A DNA stretch of 64,000 bases from JAALLB01 sp017643495 (GCA_965216105.1 OZ244147.1:1860001-1924000), one strand, 5' to 3'; positions 18,151 through 27,236 are shown, numbered from the stretch's first letter. Notes: generated by a model from the letters alone, not told the origin. Numbers and translations are program-made.

Positions 18151-18867
18151 ATGGGACAACCACACGAAGCTGAAATACTGTCTTTCGACCCTACAGGCGG
18201 AGGGGACCGGCAATCACAGGACTTGCGTGAACAGTTGCGAATGGTTGAAGCCATTGTGTTTGCATCAAGTGAGCCGGTTTCGGAAAAAGCGCTTCTTGAA
18301 CGGTTGCCTGAAGACATCGAGCTGGAACCCCTGATGCGTGAGTTGCAGCAAGCTTATTCAGGCCGCGGGGTCAATCTGGTCAAACTCGGAGACCATTGGG
18401 CTTTCCGGACTGCGGATGATCTGGGCTTTTTGCTGCAAAAGGAAGCCGTCGACACACGCAAGTTGTCGCGAGCAGCGCTCGAAGTGCTTGCCATCATTGC
18501 TTATCATCAACCGGTAACCCGTGCAGAAATAGAGGAAATTCGCGGGGTATCCACATCCAAGGGTACACTGGATGTGCTGCTGGAAACACAATGGGTCCGG
18601 ATGCGTGGGCGGAGAAAAACACCCGGCAGGCCTGTAACCTATGGGACAACATTGGCGTTTCTGGACCAGTTCGGGCTTGAGGAACTCAGGGATTTGCCCG
18701 GTCTTGAAGAACTCAAGGGAGCAGGCTTGTTGCGTTCCCAAGTGCCGGCGAATTTCGTTGTTCCCGAACCCAATGACAGTGAGGAACTGGCCGAGGACGA
18801 GGACCCGCTGGAGCCGCAGGATCTGGAAGAATTGGGTTTGCTTTCACCTCTGGATTTGGACGAGTAG
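18151..18867 (+). CDS. scpB: Segregation and condensation protein B
   Basis: 238 residues. ScpB dimers bind the middle of ScpA through two winged-helix domains. Conserved segments include VEAIVFASSEPVSE near the N-terminus, LSRAALEVLAIIAYHQPVTR and IEEIRGVSTSKGTLDVLLE in the centre and a GRPVTYGTT segment before FLDQFGLEELRDLP. The acidic C-terminal tail (from about residue 205) is species-variable. ATG 18151 is preferred, with a GGGG stretch ten bases upstream; a TTG at 18145 overlapping the scpA stop is possible. Confidence 0.93.
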   Translation: MGQPHEAEILSFDPTGGGDRQSQDLREQLRMVEAIVFASSEPVSEKALLERLPEDIELEPLMRELQQAYSGRGVNLVKLGDHWAFRTADDLGFLLQKEAVDTRKLSRAALEVLAIIAYHQPVTRAEIEEIRGVSTSKGTLDVLLETQWVRMRGRRKTPGRPVTYGTTLAFLDQFGLEELRDLPGLEELKGAGLLRSQVPANFVVPEPNDSEELAEDEDPLEPQDLEELGLLSPLDLDE

Positions 18868-19016
18868 ACCCGGCCAGGCATTGTCCGGGGCAAAATGCAG
18901 CACTGAGCGGAATTGCCATTCGGCAAGGTTTGCCGCTATAGCGTTGCCATGTGATGTTCTCTGCAGGTCGGTGAATGTCCTGTGATTGAGCAACTCCGTG
19001 AAGAGCAGTGCGCCTG

Positions 19017-20165
19017 ATGAGCAATACCAGTCCGAACAGTCAATCCGCAGCTCAGCAGAAGTCTGGCTCCGGCTGGTCAAACCGTTGGGGCAAACGCAAT
19101 TCTGCCGGGGTCACCATTGCTTCCAGCCTTGATTTTCAGAACATTTCCTACAGCATCAGGGGCAAACAGATCCTCGACGATGTTACGCTCGGTGTAAAAC
19201 CGGGCGAAGTGCTTTGCCTGTTGGGTCCTTCGGGCTCCGGCAAGACGACGCTCCTAAGAATAGCCGCAGGTCTTGTCAGGGCGCAATCAGGCCGTGTGGT
19301 TGTCGATGGCAGGATCATTGCGGACGAAAGGCATTTCGTTCCACCTGACAAACGTGGAGTTGGCCTTGTCTTTCAGGATTATGCTCTTTTTCCCCATTTG
19401 ACGATCCAGCAGAATGTTGAATATGGTCTGTCGGACCTGGGCCGCAAGCATGCAAAGTCACAGGCCTTGCGTGTCCTTTCACGGGTTGGTCTTGAGGACA
19501 GGGCGCAACAATATCCCCATGTGCTTTCAGGGGGCGAGCAGCAGCGTGTTGCACTTGCCCGGGCGCTGGCGCCCAGACCCGGCATCCTGCTCATGGATGA
19601 ACCGTTTTCGGGCCTTGATTCCAGGCTGCGTGATGCCGTGCGGGACCAAAGCCTTGATTTGCTGCGCGAGACACGCTCCACATGCATCATTGTTACACAT
19701 GATGCCGAGGAAGCGTTGCGGGTTGGAGATCGCATCGCCCTTATTCGCGACGGGAAACTGGTGCAATATGGCAGCGCGCACGATCTTTACTACCGGCCAA
19801 ATTCACTATTTACCGCCGGGTTTTTCTCTGAAATCAATGTCATTCCGGCGCAAATGGATGAAACCATAGTTCGGACCGTGTTCGGTTCGATGGCATCCGA
19901 TCATGTGCATTCAGGCAGCCTTCGTGTTGCCATTCGTCATACTGACGTCACTGTGAATTCGTATCAGAATCAGGGTAAAGGGACGGTAGGCCGTATTGTG
20001 GCTAGACGTTTCATCGGAACGTCCGAGTTGCTCGAGATCATGGTTGAAGACCTGGATGAGCCGTTCAACGTCCGAATTCGTGCAAATGAACTGCCGAATG
20101 ATACGTCATTGGTACTGTTGAACGCCGATCTGGACCGGATGATGATTTTTGATGATGAAGGCTGA
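19017..20165 (+). CDS. Orphan ABC transporter ATPase, FbpC/PotA-like
   Basis: 382 residues. A complete nucleotide-binding domain: Walker A GPSGSGKTT, Q-loop FQDYALFPHLT, signature LSGGEQQRVALARAL, Walker B ILLMDEPFSGLD and switch His in VTHDAEEAL, followed by a C-terminal regulatory region (about 270-382) of the TOBE type. The closest families are the iron(III), spermidine/putrescine and sulfate importer ATPases. No permease or binding protein lies beside it, so the partner and substrate are unknown. It sits between scpB and tatA, which are commonly adjacent in related genomes, so it looks like a lineage-specific insertion. ATG 19017 is used; GTG 19008 is an alternative and neither has a strong ribosome site. 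Confidence 0.88.
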   Translation: MSNTSPNSQSAAQQKSGSGWSNRWGKRNSAGVTIASSLDFQNISYSIRGKQILDDVTLGVKPGEVLCLLGPSGSGKTTLLRIAAGLVRAQSGRVVVDGRIIADERHFVPPDKRGVGLVFQDYALFPHLTIQQNVEYGLSDLGRKHAKSQALRVLSRVGLEDRAQQYPHVLSGGEQQRVALARALAPRPGILLMDEPFSGLDSRLRDAVRDQSLDLLRETRSTCIIVTHDAEEALRVGDRIALIRDGKLVQYGSAHDLYYRPNSLFTAGFFSEINVIPAQMDETIVRTVFGSMASDHVHSGSLRVAIRHTDVTVNSYQNQGKGTVGRIVARRFIGTSELLEIMVEDLDEPFNVRIRANELPNDTSLVLLNADLDRMMIFDDEG

Positions 20166-20326
20166 TTGTACCTGATCCGGATGCTGAATGATATTTTACT
20201 GGCATGAAGAGCGGCATTCGCCTATTTATCGAGAAGAGTACGGGTTGCGGTGGCATGGTCCTGCCTTTAGAACCTGATGGCACAATAAATGCGGGCAAGA
20301 CCCGCAAAGCGTAACGGGAGTTGGAC

Positions 20327-20542
20327 ATGAATATTGGAGTTTGGCAGATTGTCATCATCGCTGTTGTTGTGGTGCTGCTGTTCGGTCGGGGAAAAATCTC
20401 CGAACTGATGGGCGATGTTGCGAAAGGCATCAATTCGTTCAAAAAAGGCCTGAACGAAAAAGAAGATGACAATGGCCGCACGATCGAGGCGCAGGCTTCT
20501 GATCCGGTCAACAAAACCGAGGACAAGACCTCAACCAGCTGA
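20327..20542 (+). CDS. tatA: Sec-independent translocase subunit TatA
   Basis: 71 residues. A single N-terminal transmembrane helix (about residues 3-19, VWQIVIIAVVVVLLFG), the FGRGKISELMGD hinge, an amphipathic helix and a short charged tail: the standard TatA plan. TatA oligomerises to form the pore for folded twin-arginine substrates. ATG 20327 has GGGAG six bases ahead (20316-20320). First gene of the tatABC cluster, which is followed by serS and surE. Confidence 0.93.
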   Translation: MNIGVWQIVIIAVVVVLLFGRGKISELMGDVAKGINSFKKGLNEKEDDNGRTIEAQASDPVNKTEDKTSTS

Positions 20543-20617
20543 CTGATGACCTTGATTCAGTTGTTACCTGCGGGGCCGCGCCGGTTGCTGCTCTTCTTCT
20601 TACGCGGGATATGATCC

Positions 20618-21166
20618 TTGTTCAGTAATTTTGCATGGTCGGAAATGTTGGTGATTGCCTGTGTGGCAATTATCGTGGTTGGTCCCAAGGACCTGCCGGG
20701 AATGCTGCGCGGTCTCGGCAAGACCATTGGCAACGTCAAGCGCATGGCAAACGACTTTCAGCGCCAGTTCAATGATGCGTTGAAGGAAGCCGAGCTTGAT
20801 GAAGTAACAGACCTTGCCAAGAACAAGACATTCGCCCCGCTTGAAGATGCAAAAAATGCGATGAACGACTTTACGGATTCGATCAATGAAGGCGTGAAGA
20901 TTGATCCGGGGGCAGAAGCAACCGAAAAACTGAAGAAAGACCAGGGGCCGGTTGCCGAGGAGTTTCCCGACGATCCGGCACAACCTGAAACCGCGAAGAA
21001 GCAGGCTGCTGCCCAGACAAGCAAGGCGCCAAAAAAGACTGCTACCCGCAAATCAACAGCCAGGACCCCGAAGAAAACTGCAAGCAGTGGCCGCAAACCT
21101 GCCGGAACACGCAAGACTGCTGGCCGTACCGCGTCTACAAGCAAATCAGCCAAGAGCACAACATGA
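20618..21166 (+). CDS. tatB: Sec-independent translocase subunit TatB with basic tail
   Basis: 182 residues. The N-terminus (FAWSEMLVIACVAIIVVGPK, then DLPGMLRGLGK) is diagnostic of TatB, which with TatC forms the receptor for twin-arginine signal peptides. The start is a TTG at 20618: an in-frame stop lies two codons upstream and the next Met is inside the transmembrane helix, so TTG is essentially forced. After the amphipathic helix and an acidic middle, the last 55 residues or so (about 128-182) are almost entirely Lys, Ala, Thr, Ser, Arg and Pro with repeated K-K-T and R-K-T units, like the tail of histone H1 or AlgP. The stop overlaps the tatC start as ATGA. Confidence 0.9.
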   Translation: MFSNFAWSEMLVIACVAIIVVGPKDLPGMLRGLGKTIGNVKRMANDFQRQFNDALKEAELDEVTDLAKNKTFAPLEDAKNAMNDFTDSINEGVKIDPGAEATEKLKKDQGPVAEEFPDDPAQPETAKKQAAAQTSKAPKKTATRKSTARTPKKTASSGRKPAGTRKTAGRTASTSKSAKSTT

Positions 21167-21969
21167 GCACTGATGAACTTGAAGACACAAGCGCGCCGCT
21201 TATCGAACATCTTGTAGAATTGCGTGACCGGCTGGTGAAGTCGGTTATCGCGATTGCTGTCTTTTTCCTGATCTGTTTCTTTTTCTCTGCCGATATTTTC
21301 AATCTGCTGGTCAAGCCATACCAGTGGGGGGCAGGGACAAATGACGTCAAATTCGTCTATACGGCACTTCAGGAAAAGTTCTTTGTAGACATCAAGATTG
21401 CTTTTTTCGGAGCGATGTATATCGCGTTTCCGGTAATTGCCACGCAGATTTACAAGTTTGTAGCGCCCGGTTTGTACAAGAACGAGAAGGGGGCTTTTCT
21501 TCCCTTTTTGATCGCTACCCCAATACTTTTCACTATTGGTGCTGCGCTGGTTTATTTCCTGATCATGCCTCTTGCGACACAGTTCTTTCTCTCGCTTGAG
21601 CAGGTCGGTGGAAACGGCACTGCCGAAATCCAGAACCTTCAGGCTGTTGGCAGTTATCTCAGCCTGATCATGACCCTGATTTTTGCCTTCGGCCTTGTTT
21701 TCCAGTTGCCGGTTGCAATCACACTATTGGCAACGGCGGATCTCGTATCCGCGGAAACGCTGTCCCAAAAAAGAAAATATGCGATCCTGCTGGCATTTGT
21801 TGCTGCCGCTGTGCTCACGCCGCCTGATCCGGTAAGCCAGCTCGGATTGGCATTGCCGACAATTCTTCTCTATGAAATCTCCATTCTTGCTGCTCGACGT
21901 ATTGAAAAGAAGCGCAAGGACAAGGCTTCCGAGGAAGAATCTGATACTACAGATGTGGCATCCTCCTGA
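21163..21969 (+). CDS. tatC: Sec-independent translocase subunit TatC
   Basis: 268 residues. A polytopic inner-membrane protein of six helices that recognises the twin-arginine motif together with TatB. Landmarks are the N-terminal PLIEHLVELRDRL, the first periplasmic loop with FVYTALQEKFFVDIK, and VTPPDPVSQ-like motif VLTPPDPVSQLGLALP before the last helices. The C-terminal cytoplasmic tail is charged (Lys/Glu). ATG 21163 overlaps the tatB stop by four bases, indicating translational coupling. Confidence 0.96.
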   Translation: MSTDELEDTSAPLIEHLVELRDRLVKSVIAIAVFFLICFFFSADIFNLLVKPYQWGAGTNDVKFVYTALQEKFFVDIKIAFFGAMYIAFPVIATQIYKFVAPGLYKNEKGAFLPFLIATPILFTIGAALVYFLIMPLATQFFLSLEQVGGNGTAEIQNLQAVGSYLSLIMTLIFAFGLVFQLPVAITLLATADLVSAETLSQKRKYAILLAFVAAAVLTPPDPVSQLGLALPTILLYEISILAARRIEKKRKDKASEEESDTTDVASS

Positions 21970-22012
21970 TCCGTTCCGGATCGCCTGAAATTTACAGTAT
22001 TTTGGTGTAATA

Positions 22013-23293
22013 ATGTTTGATATCAAGCAGATAAAAGAAAACCCTAAAGCATTTGATGAAGGCTTGGCCAGGCGAGGTGTCGAAGCCAGCTCTGCAGAAA
22101 TACTTGCGTTGGACGAGAAGCGTCGTGCGCACATTGCCAAGGTGCAGGAAGCCCAGACCAGACGTAACGCAGCCTCCAAGGAAATTGGCGCGGCCATGGG
22201 TAGTGGCGACAAGGAACGTGCGGAAGTGTTGAAAACAGAAGTGGCCGGACTCAAGCAGTTTCTGCAAACCGGGGAAGAAGAAGAGAGGCAGATCAGTGCT
22301 GAACTGACCGGGCTTGTTTCTGCGCTTCCCAACATCCCGCTGGAAGATACGCCGGTTGGTGATGACGAGGACGACAATGTGCTCTACCGCAGTCACGGTG
22401 AAAAGCCGGTTTTCGATTTCGAGCCGAAGGAGCATTTTGAAATCGGTGAGGCGCTTGGCCAGATGGATTTCGAAAGGGCGGCCCTTCTTTCCGGCAGCAG
22501 GTTTGTGATCCTGAGGAAGGATATTGCCCGGCTAGAGCGCGCACTTGGCCAGTTCATGCTTGACCGGCATACACAGCAGAACGGTTATGAAGAGGTCACA
22601 CCACCATTGCTGGTACGTGACAATGCCTTGTTCGGTACCGGACAGTTGCCCAAATTTGCAGAAGACCAGTTCCGCACGACAGACGACCGCTGGTTGATTC
22701 CGACGGCTGAAGTTCCGCTGACAAATTTGGTGCGCGAGCAAATTCTGGATGAAGCGGAGTTGCCATTGCGCTTCACGGCGCTTACGCCCTGTTTCCGCTC
22801 CGAAGCCGGCTCTGCAGGTCGCGATACAAGGGGAATGCTGCGGCAGCACCAGTTCATGAAATGTGAACTTGTGTCCATCACCAGGCCGGAAGCGTCCCTT
22901 GCAGAACTTGATCGCATGCTTGATTGCGCCGAGCAGGTCTTGAAGGATCTGGGCTTGCATTTCCGCACTGTGACCCTGTGCACGGGAGACATGGGTTTTT
23001 CTGCCCGCAAGACTTACGACGTTGAAGTCTGGTTGCCGGGGCAGGGGGCTTACCGGGAAATATCCAGTTGTTCGGTCTGTGGAGATTTTCAGGCACGTCG
23101 CATGAATGCGCGTTACCGAACAGGTGAAGGCAAGACCATTGACTACGTTCATACACTCAATGGCTCGGGTGTGGCTGCTGGCCGTGCATTGATCGCGGTA
23201 ATCGAGAATTACCAGAATGAGGATGGTTCAATTACGATTCCTGAATGCCTGCGCTCCTATATGGGTGGCGCAAGTGTAATCGGGAAGGCTTGA
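22013..23293 (+). CDS. serS: Seryl-tRNA synthetase
   Basis: 426 residues. A class II synthetase charging tRNA-Ser, and by extension feeding selenocysteine synthesis where present. The N-terminal antiparallel coiled-coil arm (about residues 30-105) that reaches the long variable arm of tRNA-Ser is visible as charged heptads. Class II motif 2 (PCFRSEAGSAGRDTRGMLRQ) and motif 3 (LNGSGVAAGRALIAVIENYQ) are intact. ATG 22013 follows tatC by 43 bases; surE begins two bases after its stop. A tRNA-Ser gene lies at 59.1 kb. Confidence 0.97.
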   Translation: MFDIKQIKENPKAFDEGLARRGVEASSAEILALDEKRRAHIAKVQEAQTRRNAASKEIGAAMGSGDKERAEVLKTEVAGLKQFLQTGEEEERQISAELTGLVSALPNIPLEDTPVGDDEDDNVLYRSHGEKPVFDFEPKEHFEIGEALGQMDFERAALLSGSRFVILRKDIARLERALGQFMLDRHTQQNGYEEVTPPLLVRDNALFGTGQLPKFAEDQFRTTDDRWLIPTAEVPLTNLVREQILDEAELPLRFTALTPCFRSEAGSAGRDTRGMLRQHQFMKCELVSITRPEASLAELDRMLDCAEQVLKDLGLHFRTVTLCTGDMGFSARKTYDVEVWLPGQGAYREISSCSVCGDFQARRMNARYRTGEGKTIDYVHTLNGSGVAAGRALIAVIENYQNEDGSITIPECLRSYMGGASVIGKA

Positions 23294-23295
23294 TC

Positions 23296-24051
23296 ATGCG
23301 CATACTTGTAACCAATGATGATGGCATCAATGCACCCGGCCTTGCTTCTGCTGAGAAAATTGCACGAAGCTTTACTGATGACGTTTGGGTTGTGGCACCT
23401 GAAACGGACCAGTCCGGGCTTGCCCATTCTCTGACACTGTCTCACCCGTTGCGTTTGAGAAAGATTGCCGACAAGCATTTTGCCCTTTCAGGGACGCCAA
23501 CAGATTGTGTCATCATGGGGGTGCGAGAACTGATGCCCGAGCCTCCGGATCTTGTGATCTCGGGGGTGAATTCCGGCCAGAACATCGCTGATGACGTAAC
23601 CTATTCCGGTACGGTGGCCGGGGCTATCGAGGGTGCCTTGCTCGGCGTCAAGTCTGTCGCAGTCTCCCAGGCCTATGATTTTGAGGAAGGCATCCGGCAT
23701 GTGAAGTGGGAAACCTGCGAAACCCTGGCTCCTGATATCATCAGGAAACTGCTTGATGTGGACTTTCCACCAAAAACCCTGATCAATCTCAATTTCCCGA
23801 ATTGCTCAGCTGATGAAGTTTCTGGCGTGGAGGTAACCGTGCAGGGAGCCTTTACACATGGGCTGTTCATGGAGAAACGCAGTGACGGACGCGGTTTTCC
23901 CTATTACTGGCTGCGTTTCGGACGAGAAGTCCCTGACCAGCGCAAGAGCTCCGACATCACGGCCTTGCGCGAGAACCGTGTATCCGTAACGCCGTTGAAG
24001 CTCGACATGACTGATGCGGACTTCGCTCTCTCCCTGCATGAACGGTTCTGA
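23296..24051 (+). CDS. surE: 5'/3'-nucleotidase SurE
   Basis: 251 residues. A metal-dependent nucleotidase/polyphosphatase important in stationary-phase survival. The N-terminal metal site MRILVTNDDGINAPGL, the PETDQSGLAHSLTL stretch and the VISGVNSGQNIADDVTYSGT loop are characteristic. ATG 23296 gives the canonical N-terminus; a longer open frame upstream runs through serS and is not used. It is packed between serS and pcm (gaps of two and three bases), a conserved stress-repair arrangement in proteobacteria. Confidence 0.96.
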   Translation: MRILVTNDDGINAPGLASAEKIARSFTDDVWVVAPETDQSGLAHSLTLSHPLRLRKIADKHFALSGTPTDCVIMGVRELMPEPPDLVISGVNSGQNIADDVTYSGTVAGAIEGALLGVKSVAVSQAYDFEEGIRHVKWETCETLAPDIIRKLLDVDFPPKTLINLNFPNCSADEVSGVEVTVQGAFTHGLFMEKRSDGRGFPYYWLRFGREVPDQRKSSDITALRENRVSVTPLKLDMTDADFALSLHERF

Positions 24052-24054
24052 ACC

Positions 24055-24699
24055 ATGAATACCAACCGGGAAGCACTTGCAAAATTTCTCCTGCAACTGC
24101 GCTCGAACGGTATTACGGATCACCGTCTTCTTTCGGCCTTTGAAGCCGTTCCGAGAAGGAACTTCGTCCCGGTTATTCATGTCAATGAAGCCTATGCCAA
24201 GGGACAGATGCCGATCGAGTGCGGCCAGACCATGACTTCTGCCAACATGGTGGCCCGTGTGCTTTCAGCGCTGGACGTTGATCCACGCCACCGGGTTCTG
24301 GAACTGGGAACAGGTACCGGTTATCAGGCTGCACTGCTTGGGCATCTCGGAGAGAAGATCGTCACGATGGAGCGGTATCGCACCTTGCGGGAAAAAGCCG
24401 AAGACCGCCTCAAACAGCTTGGTATCGACAATGTTATTGTCAAACTCATGGATGGTTCCGTGGCCGGTACCGAATTCGGGATCAGTGACAGGATAGTTTC
24501 CAATTTTTCCTTTCCCGAAGTTCCGCGGCAATTCATCGACAACATTGCCGCCAATGGTGTGATGATCGCACCGATAGGTCCGCAGGACGGGCAACAAATC
24601 ATGACCCGACTGTTGAAGATCGGTTCCCGGTTGCAGGTCGAGGAGTTGTTTCCGGTCCGCACCCAGCAGTTCATTGAAGGCGTATCCCGCGCCATATGA
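24055..24699 (+). CDS. pcm: Protein-L-isoaspartate O-methyltransferase
   Basis: 214 residues. It methylates isoaspartyl residues using S-adenosylmethionine so that damaged peptide bonds can revert to aspartate. Motif I is VLELGTGTGYQAALLG; the substrate-binding segment with TMTSANMVARVL and the ECGQ-like MPIECGQT segment precede it. It follows surE by three bases. The size and order agree with the family, with no truncation. Confidence 0.95.
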   Translation: MNTNREALAKFLLQLRSNGITDHRLLSAFEAVPRRNFVPVIHVNEAYAKGQMPIECGQTMTSANMVARVLSALDVDPRHRVLELGTGTGYQAALLGHLGEKIVTMERYRTLREKAEDRLKQLGIDNVIVKLMDGSVAGTEFGISDRIVSNFSFPEVPRQFIDNIAANGVMIAPIGPQDGQQIMTRLLKIGSRLQVEELFPVRTQQFIEGVSRAI

Positions 24700-24805
24700 C
24701 GGGTGCCGGTTGCATGCGCTGCGGCCGGAATGTCCAGTTTTTACAATCCTCTTAACGCTACAGTAAGATTAACAAGCTTTAATGCATCCAGTATTGAGTT
24801 TGTAA

Positions 24806-26308
24806 ATGAGTGTTGTAATGCGTTCACGTGTACTGGGTAATCGCATCCGTCTGCTGCAAAAAGCCTGCTCCCTGGGGGTTTTGGGCATTGCCATTGCCGG
24901 CTGCAGTTCAGGGTTTCAGCGCTTTGATGACAACTTCTATCAATCCGCTGTTCCACAAGCTCAAAACCAGGCTGCCAATAATGAGTATCCCGGCGCCCAG
25001 GGTGATCTGGATACGATTACCACAGCCAGTGTCCGTTCATCGCAGTCTCGCGTGACGCCGCTCTCCAATGTGGCTCCTCCACAATATCCTGCCGGTATCA
25101 ACCATGCGCCGGAGCCGACTTATGTTGCGCCTCAGGCGTCTTACAATCCTCCGCAGGCATACCGTCCGCCTGCTGCTGCGCAGACGGCAAATAGTCAGTC
25201 GGTTTCTTCAGGTCGTTCGCCAAGCTGGCAGTCTTCCTCAATTTCCGGGACCAAGCTGTCAGGTCCGTCAGCGCCGCAACAAAGCTATGCTGCTCCGGCT
25301 TACACGCCACCAAAGCCTGAGGTTCAGTCAAAGTCCGTATACATTCCGCCATCTGCGTCCGGCACGGACAATGTCACCACGGCTTCGGTTCGTCAGCCTG
25401 CAGTTCAGCCTGTGGCAAAGGTTTCTGCCAGCAATGCCGGCACTTCCAAGGAAGGTGGCTGGAGTTCGGTTGGTGCGACAACCATCACTGCCCGTGAAGG
25501 GGAGACATTGTACAATCTGTCAAAGCGGTATGGGGTTCCTGTTTCGGCCATCGTCAAGGCAAACGGCCTGAAGGATGCAAGCAGCTTGCAGGCCGGCCAG
25601 AAGGTTTTGATACCAAACTATATTTTCTCAGCCAGTTCGCCAGTATCTGCGCCTGACAACAATCCAAAGACACGCCACGCGCGGGCAACAACCGGTTACC
25701 TTGGTGAGGCGTCGCTGAACAATGTGGCGGTGCCGGAAAAACGTCCTTACAAGGTTGCTTCGGTTAATCCATCACAGGTGACAAATGATGTCTCGAAAAC
25801 CGTTTCTGCCGAACGGTTTGGTCCTGCGAAGATTGCTACTCCGCCAGCAGCCGAAAAGGCCCCTGAAAAGGTGAAGCCATCAAATGTAGCCTCAGTGGAT
25901 ACAAGTGCGAAAGCGCCTGAAAGATCCGGTATCTCCAGTTTCCGCTGGCCTGTAAAAGGGCGGGTTGTCTCCGGTTTTGGCGACGCAGCAGATTCTGGAA
26001 AGAATGAAGGTCTCGATATATCGGTCCCGGAGGGTACAGCCGTCAAGGCAGCTGAAAACGGTGTCGTCATCTATGCTGGCAGTGAAATTTCCAGCTATGG
26101 CAACCTGATCCTTATCCGGCATGCTGATGACTGGGTTTCCGCATATGCCCACAACAAGGACTTCAACGTCTCGAAGGGTGACCGCGTAAACCGTGGCCAG
26201 ACCATTGCAAGATCCGGCAAGACCGGCTCTGCAGATCGGCCCAAGCTTCATTTCGAGTTGCGCAAGAACTCAAAGCCGGTTGATCCCAAAAAATATCTGG
26301 CCGGCTAA
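24806..26308 (+). CDS. NlpD-like lipoprotein with LysM and degenerate LytM (M23) domains
   Basis: 500 residues. A lipoprotein signal (lipobox IAGC, Cys at about residue 33) is followed by a long Pro/Ser/Ala/Gln-rich linker, one LysM peptidoglycan-binding domain (about 226-271, REGETLYNLSKRYGVPVSAI) and a C-terminal LytM/M23 domain (about 379-497). The zinc site is altered: the first histidine of the H-x3-D motif is Asn400 (Asp404 kept) and the first histidine of the final H-x-H is Lys480 (His482 kept). Loss of zinc ligands is the hallmark of NlpD/EnvC-type amidase activators, so it probably switches on a septal N-acetylmuramoyl-L-alanine amidase instead of cutting wall itself. Location after surE-pcm parallels nlpD in E. 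coli. Confidence 0.88.
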   Translation: MSVVMRSRVLGNRIRLLQKACSLGVLGIAIAGCSSGFQRFDDNFYQSAVPQAQNQAANNEYPGAQGDLDTITTASVRSSQSRVTPLSNVAPPQYPAGINHAPEPTYVAPQASYNPPQAYRPPAAAQTANSQSVSSGRSPSWQSSSISGTKLSGPSAPQQSYAAPAYTPPKPEVQSKSVYIPPSASGTDNVTTASVRQPAVQPVAKVSASNAGTSKEGGWSSVGATTITAREGETLYNLSKRYGVPVSAIVKANGLKDASSLQAGQKVLIPNYIFSASSPVSAPDNNPKTRHARATTGYLGEASLNNVAVPEKRPYKVASVNPSQVTNDVSKTVSAERFGPAKIATPPAAEKAPEKVKPSNVASVDTSAKAPERSGISSFRWPVKGRVVSGFGDAADSGKNEGLDISVPEGTAVKAAENGVVIYAGSEISSYGNLILIRHADDWVSAYAHNKDFNVSKGDRVNRGQTIARSGKTGSADRPKLHFELRKNSKPVDPKKYLAG

Positions 26309-26366
26309 CCCTGCAGGATAATCCCGGTTGAAATGGCATGCCTGCCGGACAGGGTGGGCATGACTG

Positions 26367-27236
26367 CTATTTCACGCTAATCCCGCCTTGTCCGGCCAGG
26401 TCCTGCACAAATTGCCATGCAACGCGGCCGGAACGGCTACCCCTTGTTGTTGCCCATTCAAGCGCCTGACTACGCAACTGGTCGGTATCTATCTTGATGC
26501 CGTAATGATCGACGTAGCCTTGAACCATGTCGAGATAATCGTCCTGATCACATTTGTGGAAGCCCAGCCACAGTCCAAATCTGTCTGACAGCGAGACCTT
26601 TTCTTCTACCGCCTCGCTGGGATTGATCGCTGTTGAGCGTTCATTTTCCATCATGTCCCGGGGCAACAGGTGACGGCGGTTTGACGTGGCGTAAAAGATG
26701 ACATTCTCCGGCCTGCCTTCCACACCGCCGTCAAGGGCTGCCTTGAGGGATTTGTAGGAAGTATCATCATGATCGAATGACAGGTCATCACAGAACAGGA
26801 TAACCCTGACAGGTTTTCCCCGCACTTCACTCAGAAGAAGTGGAAGTGAATCAATGTCTTCCCGGTGTATTTCAACCAGCTTGAGATTGCTTTGCGGAAT
26901 TTCTGCCAGAACATGGGCATGGGCGGCTTTCACCAGGGAAGACTTTCCCATGCCCCGTGCGCCCCACAAGAGCGCATTGTTTGCGGCGAACCCCTTTGCG
27001 AAACGCTGCGTGTTTTCAACCAGAATGTCGCGAACACGGTCAATGCCTTTCAGCATTTCCATCTCAACCCGATTGACCCTGGGAACGGGTTGCAGGTTGC
27101 CGGTTTCCGCTTGCCAGACGAACGCGTCGGCTGCCTGAAAATCAACCGGTTCTGCCACACGTCCGAAGCGGGCCTCCAGAATGGATGCGATCTGGTCAAG
27201 TTTCCGGTTGAGTGTGTTGATTGCGTCTTCTGACAC
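26367..27236 (-). CDS. DUF815-family AAA+-like ATPase
   Basis: 289 residues. A P-loop ATPase with Walker A GARGMGKSSLV, Walker B VILFCDDLSFD and a sensor-like YATSNRRHLLP with a following ENER segment. This is the DUF815 family, widespread in proteobacteria and without established function; AAA+-like chaperone or regulatory roles have been suggested only from the fold. The start is taken as the GTG complementary to 27234-27236, because AGGAG lies eight bases ahead of it; upstream in-frame starts as far as 27308 would add residues without family character. It converges with the NlpD-like gene and is divergent from yajC. Confidence 0.85.
   Translation of the reverse strand: MSEDAINTLNRKLDQIASILEARFGRVAEPVDFQAADAFVWQAETGNLQPVPRVNRVEMEMLKGIDRVRDILVENTQRFAKGFAANNALLWGARGMGKSSLVKAAHAHVLAEIPQSNLKLVEIHREDIDSLPLLLSEVRGKPVRVILFCDDLSFDHDDTSYKSLKAALDGGVEGRPENVIFYATSNRRHLLPRDMMENERSTAINPSEAVEEKVSLSDRFGLWLGFHKCDQDDYLDMVQGYVDHYGIKIDTDQLRSQALEWATTRGSRSGRVAWQFVQDLAGQGGISVK

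Noticed and set aside
20291..20305. Small GCGGG/CCCGC hairpin ahead of tatA
   Set aside because: Five-base stem with no T run; too weak to be called a terminator or riboswitch.
24769..24782. TTAA-N6-TTAA ahead of the NlpD-like gene, resembling a CtrA site
   Set aside because: The CtrA consensus needs a seven-base spacer; the match is off by one and could be chance in an AT-rich stretch.
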